From: a virus
Length of the DNA: 44,324 nucleotides
IMG/VR virus record: IMGVR_UViG_3300023184_002652
Span: 1 to 44,324 of that record
Strand: one strand, 5' to 3'
Under the pieces are notes generated by a model. That model did no database searches. It saw only the letters and a list, made by a program, of their open reading frames with translations, and was not told the origin of the DNA. Both the position numbers and the translations under genes were made by a program. This document shows, piece after piece, positions 19,123 to 27,334 of the stretch (position 1 is its first letter; every line of letters begins with the position of its first letter).

Positions 19123-20594
19123 GCGATAAACAACAAGACGATTATTACAGTAACTATAACTACTATGAACGTAGACCTATCTATATCAAAGAAGAAGAGT
19201 TACGGAAAGATCAAAAAGATCGATTGATCAAAAGTGATGTATTCTGCATGATCCCATGGATACACATGCATGCATTTCCAAATGGGCAGGCGTATCCTTG
19301 TTGCCTAAGTGACAGCAATCATCCAATTGGTAACTTACATAAAAATACTATTAAAGAAGTATGGAATGACGTGCCTTATAAAACCATGCGCAAGAACATG
19401 CTTGAAGAAACACCATGTAAGGAATGCAGCAAATGTTACGAACAAGAGCGGCATGGATTCATGAGTATGCGCAATAGCAGTAATAAGAGTTTTGGTCACA
19501 ACATCGGTATAGTAGACCAGACCAAAGCAGATGGCACGTTTGATGATTTTAAATTACGTTATTACGATATAAGATTTACTAATCTATGTAATTTTAGTTG
19601 TCGCACCTGCGGAGGATGGTTTAGTAGCAGTTGGTATCAAGAAGAAGTTGATCTTTTTGGCAAACGAAATTATCCACAATTCATGTATGCTGGTCGAGAC
19701 AAAGATGACATGTGGAATCAGATGCAGGAACATATTCCTTATCTTGAACAGATTTATTTTGCCGGTGGCGAGCCACTAATAATGGAAGAACATTATAATT
19801 TACTAAAGGAATTAGTAAATCAAAAAAGATTTAATGTTAGACTACAGTATAATACTAATTTCAGTAGATTAAATTTAAAAAATGAAAATGTATTAGACTA
19901 CTGGAAATTATTTGATAATGTCAGTGTTGGTGCAAGTTTAGACGCCATGGGCGCACGAGCAGAATATATACGCAAAGGTACCAAGTGGGAAGACATTATA
20001 CGTAATAGAGAACAGATGATAGAAATATGTCCCGATGTTGACTTTTACGTTAGTAGCACTGTTAGCATATATAATGCTATGCACGTTGTGGATTTTCACC
20101 GTGATTGGGTAGAACGAGGGCTTATCAAAGCGCAAGATTGGAATATCAATATACTACAAGGACCTGATCGTGACCGCATTGATGTGTTGCCTATTGCATA
20201 TAAAGAACAGATTAAACAAAAAATAGAAGAACACATAGAGTGGTTGAAACCACAAGATACATTAAAGAGGGCTATAGTAGGATATGAAGCTATATTAAAA
20301 TTTATGTTTGATGATGACAAAGAGTGGTTATTAAAAGAATTTTTTTTAGTAAACGACAAGCATGATACTTATCGAAAAGAAAAACTTGAAAACGTATTCC
20401 CTGAATATAGTGCATTAAGAGATCATGTAGAAAATAAAGCAAAACTTGAAGATATAAAAAAAGCTAAATCTCTATATAAGTTAAATCCAGATCTTTCAGG
20501 CCCATACGGTGATTGTTTATCTGAATTTAAAAATTCTAAAGGTTCAAAGTATAGCACAGAGATCCATAATATTGTAAAAAAGCAGAGTAGTTGA
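19119..20594 (+). CDS. Radical SAM enzyme with N-terminal twitch-like domain (CC subtype), no. 3
   Basis: A 491-residue protein. Residues 1-40 are charged and Tyr-rich. The auxiliary set follows: C43 in CMIPWIHM, C61-C62 in YPCCLSD, then C100, C103 and C106 in CKECSKC. The radical SAM motif is CNFSCRTC (C157, C161, C164), with AGGEPLI near 215. The intervening RNSSNKSFGHN segment is typical of the twitch-to-barrel linker. The C-terminal 100 residues are Lys-rich and helical and look like a separate tail. This is the more usual form of the twitch radical SAM family found in phages. It overlaps the upstream SGNH gene by ATGA. Confidence 0.88.
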   Translation: MSDKQQDDYYSNYNYYERRPIYIKEEELRKDQKDRLIKSDVFCMIPWIHMHAFPNGQAYPCCLSDSNHPIGNLHKNTIKEVWNDVPYKTMRKNMLEETPCKECSKCYEQERHGFMSMRNSSNKSFGHNIGIVDQTKADGTFDDFKLRYYDIRFTNLCNFSCRTCGGWFSSSWYQEEVDLFGKRNYPQFMYAGRDKDDMWNQMQEHIPYLEQIYFAGGEPLIMEEHYNLLKELVNQKRFNVRLQYNTNFSRLNLKNENVLDYWKLFDNVSVGASLDAMGARAEYIRKGTKWEDIIRNREQMIEICPDVDFYVSSTVSIYNAMHVVDFHRDWVERGLIKAQDWNINILQGPDRDRIDVLPIAYKEQIKQKIEEHIEWLKPQDTLKRAIVGYEAILKFMFDDDKEWLLKEFFLVNDKHDTYRKEKLENVFPEYSALRDHVENKAKLEDIKKAKSLYKLNPDLSGPYGDCLSEFKNSKGSKYSTEIHNIVKKQSS

Positions 20595-20596
20595 TT

Positions 20597-21826
20597 ATGG
20601 CATTACCTGAGAAAATTTGTATATTACCATGGATCAGTATAGAAACTAGTCCTATAGGAACCGCGCGACCTTGTTGTCTTGCCAAGGACGAAATTACCTA
20701 CTATGACGAAAAAGGTGAAGAGCAAAAATATAATCTTAAAACTCATACATTAGAAGAAATATATAATAGTCACTATATGCAGATGTTACGCAGAGATTTC
20801 TTATATGGACAAAAACCCTCAACTTGTCAACGCTGTTGGGATGAAGAAGCCGCAGGACGAGTGAGTAAACGCATGAATAGTCGAATCAGACTAAAAGAGT
20901 ATTATGATCAAATCAATTTCCATAATCTACAACCTAATCAGTTATGGTTTATTGATCTTAAACTGGGTAATATTTGTAATCTTAAATGCCGTATCTGCGG
21001 ATCGTGGTCCAGTAGTAAGTGGGCGCAAGAAGAAGTCAGTTACGAAGTTGAGAAGTGGAAAGATGTACCAATATATGACAAGCGAAAACATATCGCTTAT
21101 AAATTCCTTAAGGACGGTGCCTGGCCTAGAGAAAGTGAAGTATTTTGGGATAATTTAAAAGCACTGTTACCTAATATAAAATATTTAGAATTTACTGGTG
21201 GTGAACCTTTCTTAATAGAACAACAATTTGATCTATTGCGTTACGCTGTGGAGAATGATTATGCGAAAAATATTGAGATACACTATAACACCAATGGAAC
21301 TGTATTTCCTGACAATCACGACCTATGGACGCATTTTAAACATGTTGAGGTAGCATTTAGCATTGATAATGTTGGTCAGTTATTTGAATACGAACGGTAC
21401 GGTGCTAAATGGGAAGAAGTGCAAACAAACTTATCTCGCTTCTTTGAATTACGCAGTAAAAAATTTAGCACTCAACTATGCCTAACAGTTAATATACAGA
21501 ATGTTTATTATTTGCCAGAACTTTGTGAGTGGATGATAGACCAAACATTTGATCATGTTTATTTTAACATGTTACATGATCCTTGGCACATGTGTATTAG
21601 TAAGATGACTCCAGCAGCACAAAAGTTGGTAATTGATAGATTAACCACGCATGTATTCAATACAAAATATCGTGCAGAAATTTTGCGCATAGCGCAATTT
21701 ATCCGCAATGGGGAAGGGTCAGATGGCCAAGAATTTTTGCGTAAAATGCAAACTACAGACAATTATCGTAAACAAAGTTTTTTAGATACACATTATGAAA
21801 TAGCTAAGGCCATGGGCTATGAATAA
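20597..21826 (+). CDS. Radical SAM enzyme with N-terminal twitch-like domain (CC subtype), no. 4
   Basis: A 409-residue protein from the ATG at 20597, two bases after the previous stop. A TTG at 20591 would add only two residues. The auxiliary set is C8 (CILPWIS), C26-C27 (RPCCLAK), C77 and C80 (CQRC). The radical SAM motif is CNLKCRIC (C127, C131, C134), with TGGEPFL near 200. A GSWSSSKWAQEE run after the motif matches GGWFSSSWYQEE in no. 3, so these two belong to one subfamily. The end (TTDNYRKQSFLDTHYEIAKA) resembles other family C-termini. The substrate is unknown. It overlaps the following glycosyltransferase-like gene by 8 bases. Confidence 0.88.
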   Translation: MALPEKICILPWISIETSPIGTARPCCLAKDEITYYDEKGEEQKYNLKTHTLEEIYNSHYMQMLRRDFLYGQKPSTCQRCWDEEAAGRVSKRMNSRIRLKEYYDQINFHNLQPNQLWFIDLKLGNICNLKCRICGSWSSSKWAQEEVSYEVEKWKDVPIYDKRKHIAYKFLKDGAWPRESEVFWDNLKALLPNIKYLEFTGGEPFLIEQQFDLLRYAVENDYAKNIEIHYNTNGTVFPDNHDLWTHFKHVEVAFSIDNVGQLFEYERYGAKWEEVQTNLSRFFELRSKKFSTQLCLTVNIQNVYYLPELCEWMIDQTFDHVYFNMLHDPWHMCISKMTPAAQKLVIDRLTTHVFNTKYRAEILRIAQFIRNGEGSDGQEFLRKMQTTDNYRKQSFLDTHYEIAKAMGYE

Positions 21827-22877
21827 GAAAAATTTAATCAGAATAGGATGGACAGACATCAACAAGGATTATTTTGAATGGACCTTGCAAAATCATTTTA
21901 ATCTTAAAGTTTTTATACAAGATCATAATTACAGTGCCCATAGCGATGTGTTGGTAATAAGTCGCCCAGAATTTTATAACAAACAAACATTATTAAAATT
22001 TTTAGATCAAGGGTTTAAATTAATTATAATCAATCTGTGGGAAGCACGTCCTTATGTTTTAGCCAAAGACTTTGAACCTTATCTGGATAATATTTTATTG
22101 ATTCTGGGTTGCAAAACACCTCTAGATTATGGATGGAAAAATATACTACCAGTTCCGAAATTTTTTTGGTATAATGAGAGTCTGATGTATACTTGTGACA
22201 ACCGCTTCCAATATCAAAATTATATTCCAAATAGAACAAATAATAAATTATTTTTTATGCCTATCAAAAGAAGTAAGGAATTTAGAGACAGAATAGTGAA
22301 TAAGCTAGGCGAATTTTTAGATCGATCAATTTGGAGTTATGTCGAGCAGTGGAATAATGGAAAACACTTAATTACCAGAGCAGATAATCCAATAGCTAAG
22401 ATTGGATGGGATAGACAATTTGAGGAAGAATGGTACGACGATACATTTTTTACAGTAGTAGTTGAAACTTTTGCTTTTATTCAACATGATTTAGAAATAG
22501 AAAAAACAGGGTTGGTATTTGATTATTGCGGACCATGCGAATTATTCGTAACAGAAAAAACATACAAGCCTATAGCTCACCAACACCCGTTTGTAGTTTG
22601 TGGAATGAAAGGAGTATTATCATTTTTAAAAGAAATTGGCTTCGAAACATACGATCATATATTTGACGAATCATATGATAATCTTGATTTTTTTGATGAT
22701 AGATTAGATATTATATACACAAATATCAAAAATTTTAGTAAAGAAAAATATTTTGATCCGATGACCGAACATAAAATACGCCATAACTACAATCTTTTTT
22801 ATGATAGATCAAAAGTATTGGCAGGCATAAATTCTGAATTAATAGAACCAATGTTAGAGTGGATAGATGCAAGATAG
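21819..22877 (+). CDS. Glycosyltransferase-like protein (GT10/exostosin-like C-terminus), AT-rich
   Basis: A 352-residue protein. The N-terminal half (LIRIGWTDINKDYFEWTLQ, later DVLVISRPEFY) has no clear motif. The C-terminal half carries VTEKTYKPIAHQHPF (about 244-258), followed by GMKGVLSFLKEIGFETYDHI. This nucleotide-sugar-binding pattern is seen in alpha-1,3-fucosyltransferase-like and exostosin-like enzymes of GT-B fold. The gene is visibly more AT-rich than its neighbours: bases 22681-22740 hold only 10 G or C out of 60. That may mark later acquisition. It lies between two radical SAM genes and overlaps both, so it is part of the same message. The donor sugar is unknown. Confidence 0.65.
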   Translation: MNKKNLIRIGWTDINKDYFEWTLQNHFNLKVFIQDHNYSAHSDVLVISRPEFYNKQTLLKFLDQGFKLIIINLWEARPYVLAKDFEPYLDNILLILGCKTPLDYGWKNILPVPKFFWYNESLMYTCDNRFQYQNYIPNRTNNKLFFMPIKRSKEFRDRIVNKLGEFLDRSIWSYVEQWNNGKHLITRADNPIAKIGWDRQFEEEWYDDTFFTVVVETFAFIQHDLEIEKTGLVFDYCGPCELFVTEKTYKPIAHQHPFVVCGMKGVLSFLKEIGFETYDHIFDESYDNLDFFDDRLDIIYTNIKNFSKEKYFDPMTEHKIRHNYNLFYDRSKVLAGINSELIEPMLEWIDAR

Positions 22878-24165
22878 ACCAAAAACTCTTTGCCTTGCAC
22901 CATGGACACATACCTACCTAAGTCCTCAGACTGAGCGCCGTATGTGCTGTGCGTCACGTGAGCCTGCACAGAACTTTGAACAGTATATTGACACCAAATC
23001 CGGCACAGGTCGCTATATTCCTATTACACTTGAAGAACATTGGAACGGCGAACATATGAAAAGTGTGCGCCGTCGTATGATGGCAGGTGAAGAATTACCT
23101 GAATGTGAAGTCTGCAACAACAAATTATTGAATACTGATGTTTACAGGAGTTATTTTAACTCAATGTTCAGCCATAAGTATATGAGTATATGGGACACTA
23201 CAGACGCAGAGGGATATACAACTATGCGGCCTGTAAGTTGGGATTACCGTTTTAGTAATCTCTGCAACTTTAAGTGTCGCATGTGTGGTGATATGTTGTC
23301 TAGTGCGTGGGAGACTGAACAAAGACAACATAACATGATCGATTGGGATAATCCAAAGAATAACTGGATGCGCCCAGCCATTAAAAGCGAAATTGAAAAG
23401 TTCCAGAGCTCTGTTATAGAGCAAGAATTCGCTACCGCAGTAGAGGAACATCGAGTCGAGGAAGTATATTGGGTTGGCGGCGAGCCCCTGATGTATGAAC
23501 AACATTGGCGATACATGCACCGCATTGTTGAACTGGGAGATGGAAAAAATGTTTACGCAAGGTATAATACTAATCTTAGTCGCATCAATTATCGCGGCAT
23601 CAATCTCTGCACTGATATTCTGGCTGGGCTACGTGACTGGCAGATCTGTGCAAGCCTCGATGGTACGGGCCCAATTGGAGAGTATATCCGCACAGGTCTT
23701 GACTATGAGTCATGGCTTGCGAACTTTCAGGAAGTTGTTCGAATCTCTACGCACCGCAGACAAGCACGAATAGACTTTACATTAACATTACCGGGCATGT
23801 TTGAGCTATCAAACATTCAGCGCCTGGCTGACGATTTGGGCGTTGACATACTTGCCAAAGTGGTCTTTAGTTTTAGCCCTGATATTATCATGTCGCCATT
23901 AGCACTGCCTAAGGAGATATTACATCCTTGGATAGATGAATTACTTTTGGTTAGCGTCCGCAACAGCTCTCTAAGGGACATACTAATACAACTAAAACAA
24001 CGCCCAACCTTTCAAGAGCAATGGCCCAATGAGTGGCAATCTGCTCTTGCAAAAGGTAAGCAACGTGTGTTACAATTAGAAAGTATCCGCCAAGATACAT
24101 TAACTCTGGCTGATATTCTATTAGAAAGGAAACCTGCCTTTGAGTGGTATCAATCAATTAGTTAA
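22867..24165 (+). CDS. Radical SAM enzyme with N-terminal twitch-like domain (CC subtype), no. 5
   Basis: A 432-residue protein. The auxiliary set is C9 (CLAPWTH), C27-C28 (RRMCCAS), C80 and C83 (CEVC). The radical SAM motif is CNFKCRMC (C133, C137, C140), with VGGEPLM near 203. The segment ARYNTNLSRINYRG (about 231-244) matches LQYNTNFSRLNLKN in no. 3, and SLDGTGPIGEYIRTGLDYE matches SLDAMGARAEYIRKGTKWE, so these two are close relatives. Base composition is more balanced than in the preceding gene. It overlaps the following unknown gene by 26 bases. Function and substrate are not known. Confidence 0.88.
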   Translation: MQDRPKTLCLAPWTHTYLSPQTERRMCCASREPAQNFEQYIDTKSGTGRYIPITLEEHWNGEHMKSVRRRMMAGEELPECEVCNNKLLNTDVYRSYFNSMFSHKYMSIWDTTDAEGYTTMRPVSWDYRFSNLCNFKCRMCGDMLSSAWETEQRQHNMIDWDNPKNNWMRPAIKSEIEKFQSSVIEQEFATAVEEHRVEEVYWVGGEPLMYEQHWRYMHRIVELGDGKNVYARYNTNLSRINYRGINLCTDILAGLRDWQICASLDGTGPIGEYIRTGLDYESWLANFQEVVRISTHRRQARIDFTLTLPGMFELSNIQRLADDLGVDILAKVVFSFSPDIIMSPLALPKEILHPWIDELLLVSVRNSSLRDILIQLKQRPTFQEQWPNEWQSALAKGKQRVLQLESIRQDTLTLADILLERKPAFEWYQSIS

Positions 24166-25300
24166 AGTAACCTTGCGTAATCCGTTAAACAAAACTGATT
24201 ATTTGGACTATTATATAGTCCCTGATGATACCCAATTGGCCCGTGATTGGATATCGGCACTTGAAACTATCCTTCAGAATAAGAATCTATTAGAAAAGAA
24301 TTTCTGTTTCATGGGATTTCCTAAAACAGCAAGAACGTTAGAATATCTCTGCCAGGAACTTAATTCTGCTGTTTTCCAAATTAACATGTTTAACACTACA
24401 AGAGTGTGGGAATCTAACGGATTAAAATCTTATGTAATTGAAGATTATTTTACACCCGACAATGTGAGATTTGGCAGTGAATATCCAATAGCTATAGGCG
24501 GAAGTGATGTTAATCAGTTAGGCCTTGATATCAAGCACGGTGTAATGAATAGATTACATAACTACTTTGAACATCTACAAGGCACCGTGGAAAATCTGAG
24601 CCCTTACTACAAATTAGCTGATTATGATACGAAATATGCTATTAGACAATTAAATATTATCTGCCATGAAATAGAAAATTTAGTGCTAAGTCAGCGTAAA
24701 CTTGTAACAGCACCACGTTGGCAAAGACCCAGCCAGATCACAACATTCCTGCATGCAGATAGGTATCCTCTGACAGACGAACATAGACAAGGATTTGTTT
24801 CTAATGGGTATGATCGCCAATTTGGTCATGTATACATGCACTGGGCACAAATTGGAAAAACTTTATTTGAAGTTTTCAGAGATGAGCATGCTCCTAAATT
24901 AGATAAAGCCACCTGTGATGCTATCACTCAGTTACAGTATTATAGTGGAGAGTTCGATATAGAGTGGGCCATGGACGTGACCTATGGAGGTACATACCCC
25001 TGGCATGATCAAGAACAAGATCAATTTAGATCTTGGTTAACTGAAAACGGATTAGATTATCTTGATCCTAAATTAAGTTTAGGATATCTACCAATCGGAA
25101 AAGTTGACATCATTCGTAGTTTTGGAACAGATGATTCGCAAACAGTATGGGATATACTAAGCAATTATTTAGACATATACGCTATCGAAGTCAACGGTAT
25201 TAAAGCAGTTTTTGATTATTGTTGGAGTGACGCCAAATATAAAGAACAGCAAATAGATATGATGAGGCCCGGATATGATTATTCTAGTAGCAGGGGGTGA
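24140..25300 (+). CDS. Conserved phage protein of unknown function
   Basis: A 386-residue protein starting at TTG 24140, with AAGGA about 9 bases upstream. I do not recognise a domain. Striking stretches are HNYFEHLQGTVENLSPYYKL (about 140-159), YAIRQLNIICHEIE, the RPSQITTFLHADRYPL region, and YMHWAQIGKTLFEVFRDEHA (about 233-252). The mix of conserved-looking His, Trp, Glu and Asp is enzyme-like. The pattern recalls a family of unknown function in marine T4-like phages. No signal peptide, membrane segment or nucleotide-binding loop is visible. It lies between radical SAM no. 5 and the SGNH genes and overlaps both neighbours, so a role in the same pathway is the best guess. Confidence 0.75.
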   Translation: MSGINQLVKVTLRNPLNKTDYLDYYIVPDDTQLARDWISALETILQNKNLLEKNFCFMGFPKTARTLEYLCQELNSAVFQINMFNTTRVWESNGLKSYVIEDYFTPDNVRFGSEYPIAIGGSDVNQLGLDIKHGVMNRLHNYFEHLQGTVENLSPYYKLADYDTKYAIRQLNIICHEIENLVLSQRKLVTAPRWQRPSQITTFLHADRYPLTDEHRQGFVSNGYDRQFGHVYMHWAQIGKTLFEVFRDEHAPKLDKATCDAITQLQYYSGEFDIEWAMDVTYGGTYPWHDQEQDQFRSWLTENGLDYLDPKLSLGYLPIGKVDIIRSFGTDDSQTVWDILSNYLDIYAIEVNGIKAVFDYCWSDAKYKEQQIDMMRPGYDYSSSRG

Positions 25301-25838
25301 TAGTCATATCTGGGGTAGTGAATTAGTTGATAGCCCCCATGGTGGTGTTAATGGATATAGCAGAAAAACTTTCCCGGCACTACTGTATGAAGATTACAGT
25401 TGTGTAGCCTATCCAGGCATAGGCAATAAAGAAATCGCACAGAGAGTTATTAATGCCTGCGATCACAATATTCGCTGTAATAGTAAAAATCTTGTGTTAG
25501 TTTGTTGGAGCTGGCCGAGTCGTGATAATCAAATTAACAGCGACGAACATATAATACGATTGCAAAATTATTTGGTAGTTAATAAAATTCCTTATATCTT
25601 TACCTGTGTGGATAATTGTATAATTTCTGATAATATTGAAATTTTTTGGGATCGGTGGTATTTGTTCCCTCCGGGTGTAGAAGCACATGAAACAACTACA
25701 CCAAGAGGCTTTTATCAATGGGCTATTGAAAATAAGTATAGTGTAGGTCCAGATGGACATCCACTGGAACAAGCCCATTGGGACGCTGCAGAATTACTTA
25801 AGGAGAAATTCAATGAGTTGGTTAAAGAATCTATATAA
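25275..25838 (+). CDS. SGNH/GDSL hydrolase-like protein, no. 2
   Basis: A 187-residue protein. Block I is GGDSHIWG with S10. The glycine block is YPGIGNKEIAQR with N51. CWSWPSRDNQ follows near 77-86. Block V is PDGHPLEQAH, with H162 and an Asp two residues before it. The next two SGNH proteins share the same architecture, giving a tandem set of three. Known SGNH enzymes are esterases or acyl-group transferases, and the acetylated-sugar members are the most relevant here. There is no signal peptide. The end of the gene contains the start of a 33-codon gene. Confidence 0.78.
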   Translation: MIILVAGGDSHIWGSELVDSPHGGVNGYSRKTFPALLYEDYSCVAYPGIGNKEIAQRVINACDHNIRCNSKNLVLVCWSWPSRDNQINSDEHIIRLQNYLVVNKIPYIFTCVDNCIISDNIEIFWDRWYLFPPGVEAHETTTPRGFYQWAIENKYSVGPDGHPLEQAHWDAAELLKEKFNELVKESI

Positions 25839-25914
25839 TCGAATCAAATTAGAAATAGCATATCGTAAGAAATTAAAAGAACTACGTAAAAGAGATCCTT
25901 TTATTTACAAATAA
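25813..25914 (+). CDS. 33-residue basic protein between SGNH genes
   Basis: A short frame of 33 residues, starting MSWLKNLYNRIKLEIAYRKK and ending RDPFIYK. It has an AAGGAG ribosome site 7 bases before its ATG and a stop that overlaps the next gene's ATG (TAATG), so it fits exactly between two genes. The peptide is strongly basic with an amphipathic helical N-terminus. Small proteins ending in DPFIYK look familiar from marine phages, but I know no function. It could bind membrane or nucleic acid, or act as a coupling leader for the next gene. Confidence 0.65.
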   Translation: MSWLKNLYNRIKLEIAYRKKLKELRKRDPFIYK

Positions 25915-26558
25915 TGCGACTACTGACAGTTGGTGATAGCTTTACCTATGGTGAAGAATTAATGGAGTTAACCTCGGCTTGGCCATATATTTTGGGTAAT
26001 AAGTTAGATTATGAAGTAACTAATCTTGCTAAACCAGGTAGTGGTAACACTCGCATGGTCAGACATTGTGTAGAACAAATTAGTAACTATGATATAGCTA
26101 TTATCGGATGGAGCCATTTTGCACGTATTGAGATGGCTGACGAAAATGGATTTTATGATCTATGGCCGGGTGGTGGAACATTACCTCACAAACAATTTAG
26201 TCCGTGGCGTTGGGAAATTATAGAATATTTTAGTCGTCATCATAACGATGATTACTTATATCGACAGTATCTATTAAACATCGTTCTTATACAGAACTTT
26301 TTTAAAGCAAATAATAAGCGTTACTTAATGTTAGATAGTTTTGGGAATCACCAAGCAAATCAACGGATCGCGGAAAAAAATAAAGATCTATTAGAACAGA
26401 TTGATCCTACATACTATGTAGGTTGGCCAGATACTACAATGATGGAATGGACATACAACTGTCCTATGGGACCAAAAGGTCATTTCTTAGAAGAAGGACA
26501 TTGGAAAGTTGCTGAGAAGGTATACAGCCACATGGAGAAATTATCTTGGGTAAACTAA
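25914..26558 (+). CDS. SGNH/GDSL hydrolase-like protein, no. 3
   Basis: A 214-residue protein. Block I is VGDSFTYGEEL with S9. The oxyanion block is KPGSGNTRMV with N45. The third block has IIGWSHFARIEM. Block V is PKGHFLEEGH with H190 and H196. There is no Asp two or three residues before H190, so the catalytic dyad is degenerate, or E193 or E194 replaces it. It is closely related in layout to the proteins encoded on either side. It probably acts in the cytoplasm on an activated or polymer-bound substrate. It is coupled to the 33-codon gene upstream by TAATG and overlaps the next SGNH gene by 13 bases. Confidence 0.78.
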   Translation: MRLLTVGDSFTYGEELMELTSAWPYILGNKLDYEVTNLAKPGSGNTRMVRHCVEQISNYDIAIIGWSHFARIEMADENGFYDLWPGGGTLPHKQFSPWRWEIIEYFSRHHNDDYLYRQYLLNIVLIQNFFKANNKRYLMLDSFGNHQANQRIAEKNKDLLEQIDPTYYVGWPDTTMMEWTYNCPMGPKGHFLEEGHWKVAEKVYSHMEKLSWVN

Positions 26559-27334
26559 TTGCAGGCGGCGACAGTTTTACCTACGGAAGCGAACTTAAAA
26601 ATTGTTACAAAATACAAGAAGATGGATCGCCTATAGAGGTTTACAGTCCCTACGCTTACCCAGCACTCTTGGCTAACGAACTAAAACTGGAATATGTCTG
26701 TGCCGCAGTTCCCGGGTATAGCAATAGTGCTATCCGTAGAAGCACCATGGACATCTGTGAACAACATAATGATATAGATTTAGTTATTGTTATGTGGACT
26801 TTCCCTAATAGATATGAGTTTAAATTTGATTGCCAATGGGAACAAATAACCTTATGGAGTATCGAAGATAACGTAGAAGGTAAAATAAAGAAAGAATTTC
26901 GGAACGAAAATCCTATCGTATTCGATAAACATTTAAAAAAACTACAAAAAGAACGCGAATCTGGTATTTCTGATTTCGCTAAATCTTTTTATCGTCATGT
27001 AGGATATACAGATTATTGGCAATATTATTCCAGCTTAGTGGAAATAGTTATGTTATCAAATTATCTAAAATTAAGAAATATCAAACATCTATTTACAGTT
27101 GCAGATAACTTTATAACAAACGCCCAAACTCATGCTGAAGATCCTAGTTATAAAACTTTATTAGATCAGTCGAATAAAATTAATTGGTTTTTATTCCCCT
27201 ATAATAAGGGATTTTATACGTGGGCACAAGATGAAAAATTTCCTTTTGCCACAACACATCCTAGAGAAGAAGCACATATTGAAGCAGCAAATTTAATTTA
27301 TGAACATATTAGGTATCTCGGCTGGATTTCATGA
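26546..27334 (+). CDS. SGNH/GDSL hydrolase-like protein, no. 4
   Basis: A 262-residue protein starting at TTG 26546, preceded by GGAGA. No in-frame ATG occurs before the catalytic block, which begins at residue 7. Block I is GGDSFTYGSEL with S10. The oxyanion block is VPGYSNSAIRR with N60. VIVMWTFPNRYEF follows. Block V is THPREEAH with H238 and H244, again without the canonical Asp. It is longer than its tandem relatives because of a charged insertion around 105-150. The role is inferred as acyl ester hydrolysis or transfer in the modification pathway. It overlaps the carbamoyltransferase gene by 35 bases. Confidence 0.76.
   Translation: MGKLIAGGDSFTYGSELKNCYKIQEDGSPIEVYSPYAYPALLANELKLEYVCAAVPGYSNSAIRRSTMDICEQHNDIDLVIVMWTFPNRYEFKFDCQWEQITLWSIEDNVEGKIKKEFRNENPIVFDKHLKKLQKERESGISDFAKSFYRHVGYTDYWQYYSSLVEIVMLSNYLKLRNIKHLFTVADNFITNAQTHAEDPSYKTLLDQSNKINWFLFPYNKGFYTWAQDEKFPFATTHPREEAHIEAANLIYEHIRYLGWIS

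Noticed and set aside
23495-23773. A 92-codon frame inside radical SAM no. 5 with a transmembrane-like segment and a GGAG site, resembling a small membrane protein
   Set aside because: It lies wholly within a well-supported gene. The matching frame in radical SAM no. 2 (17463-17747) is hydrophobic too, so this looks like a by-product of the coding sequence and not an overprinted gene.
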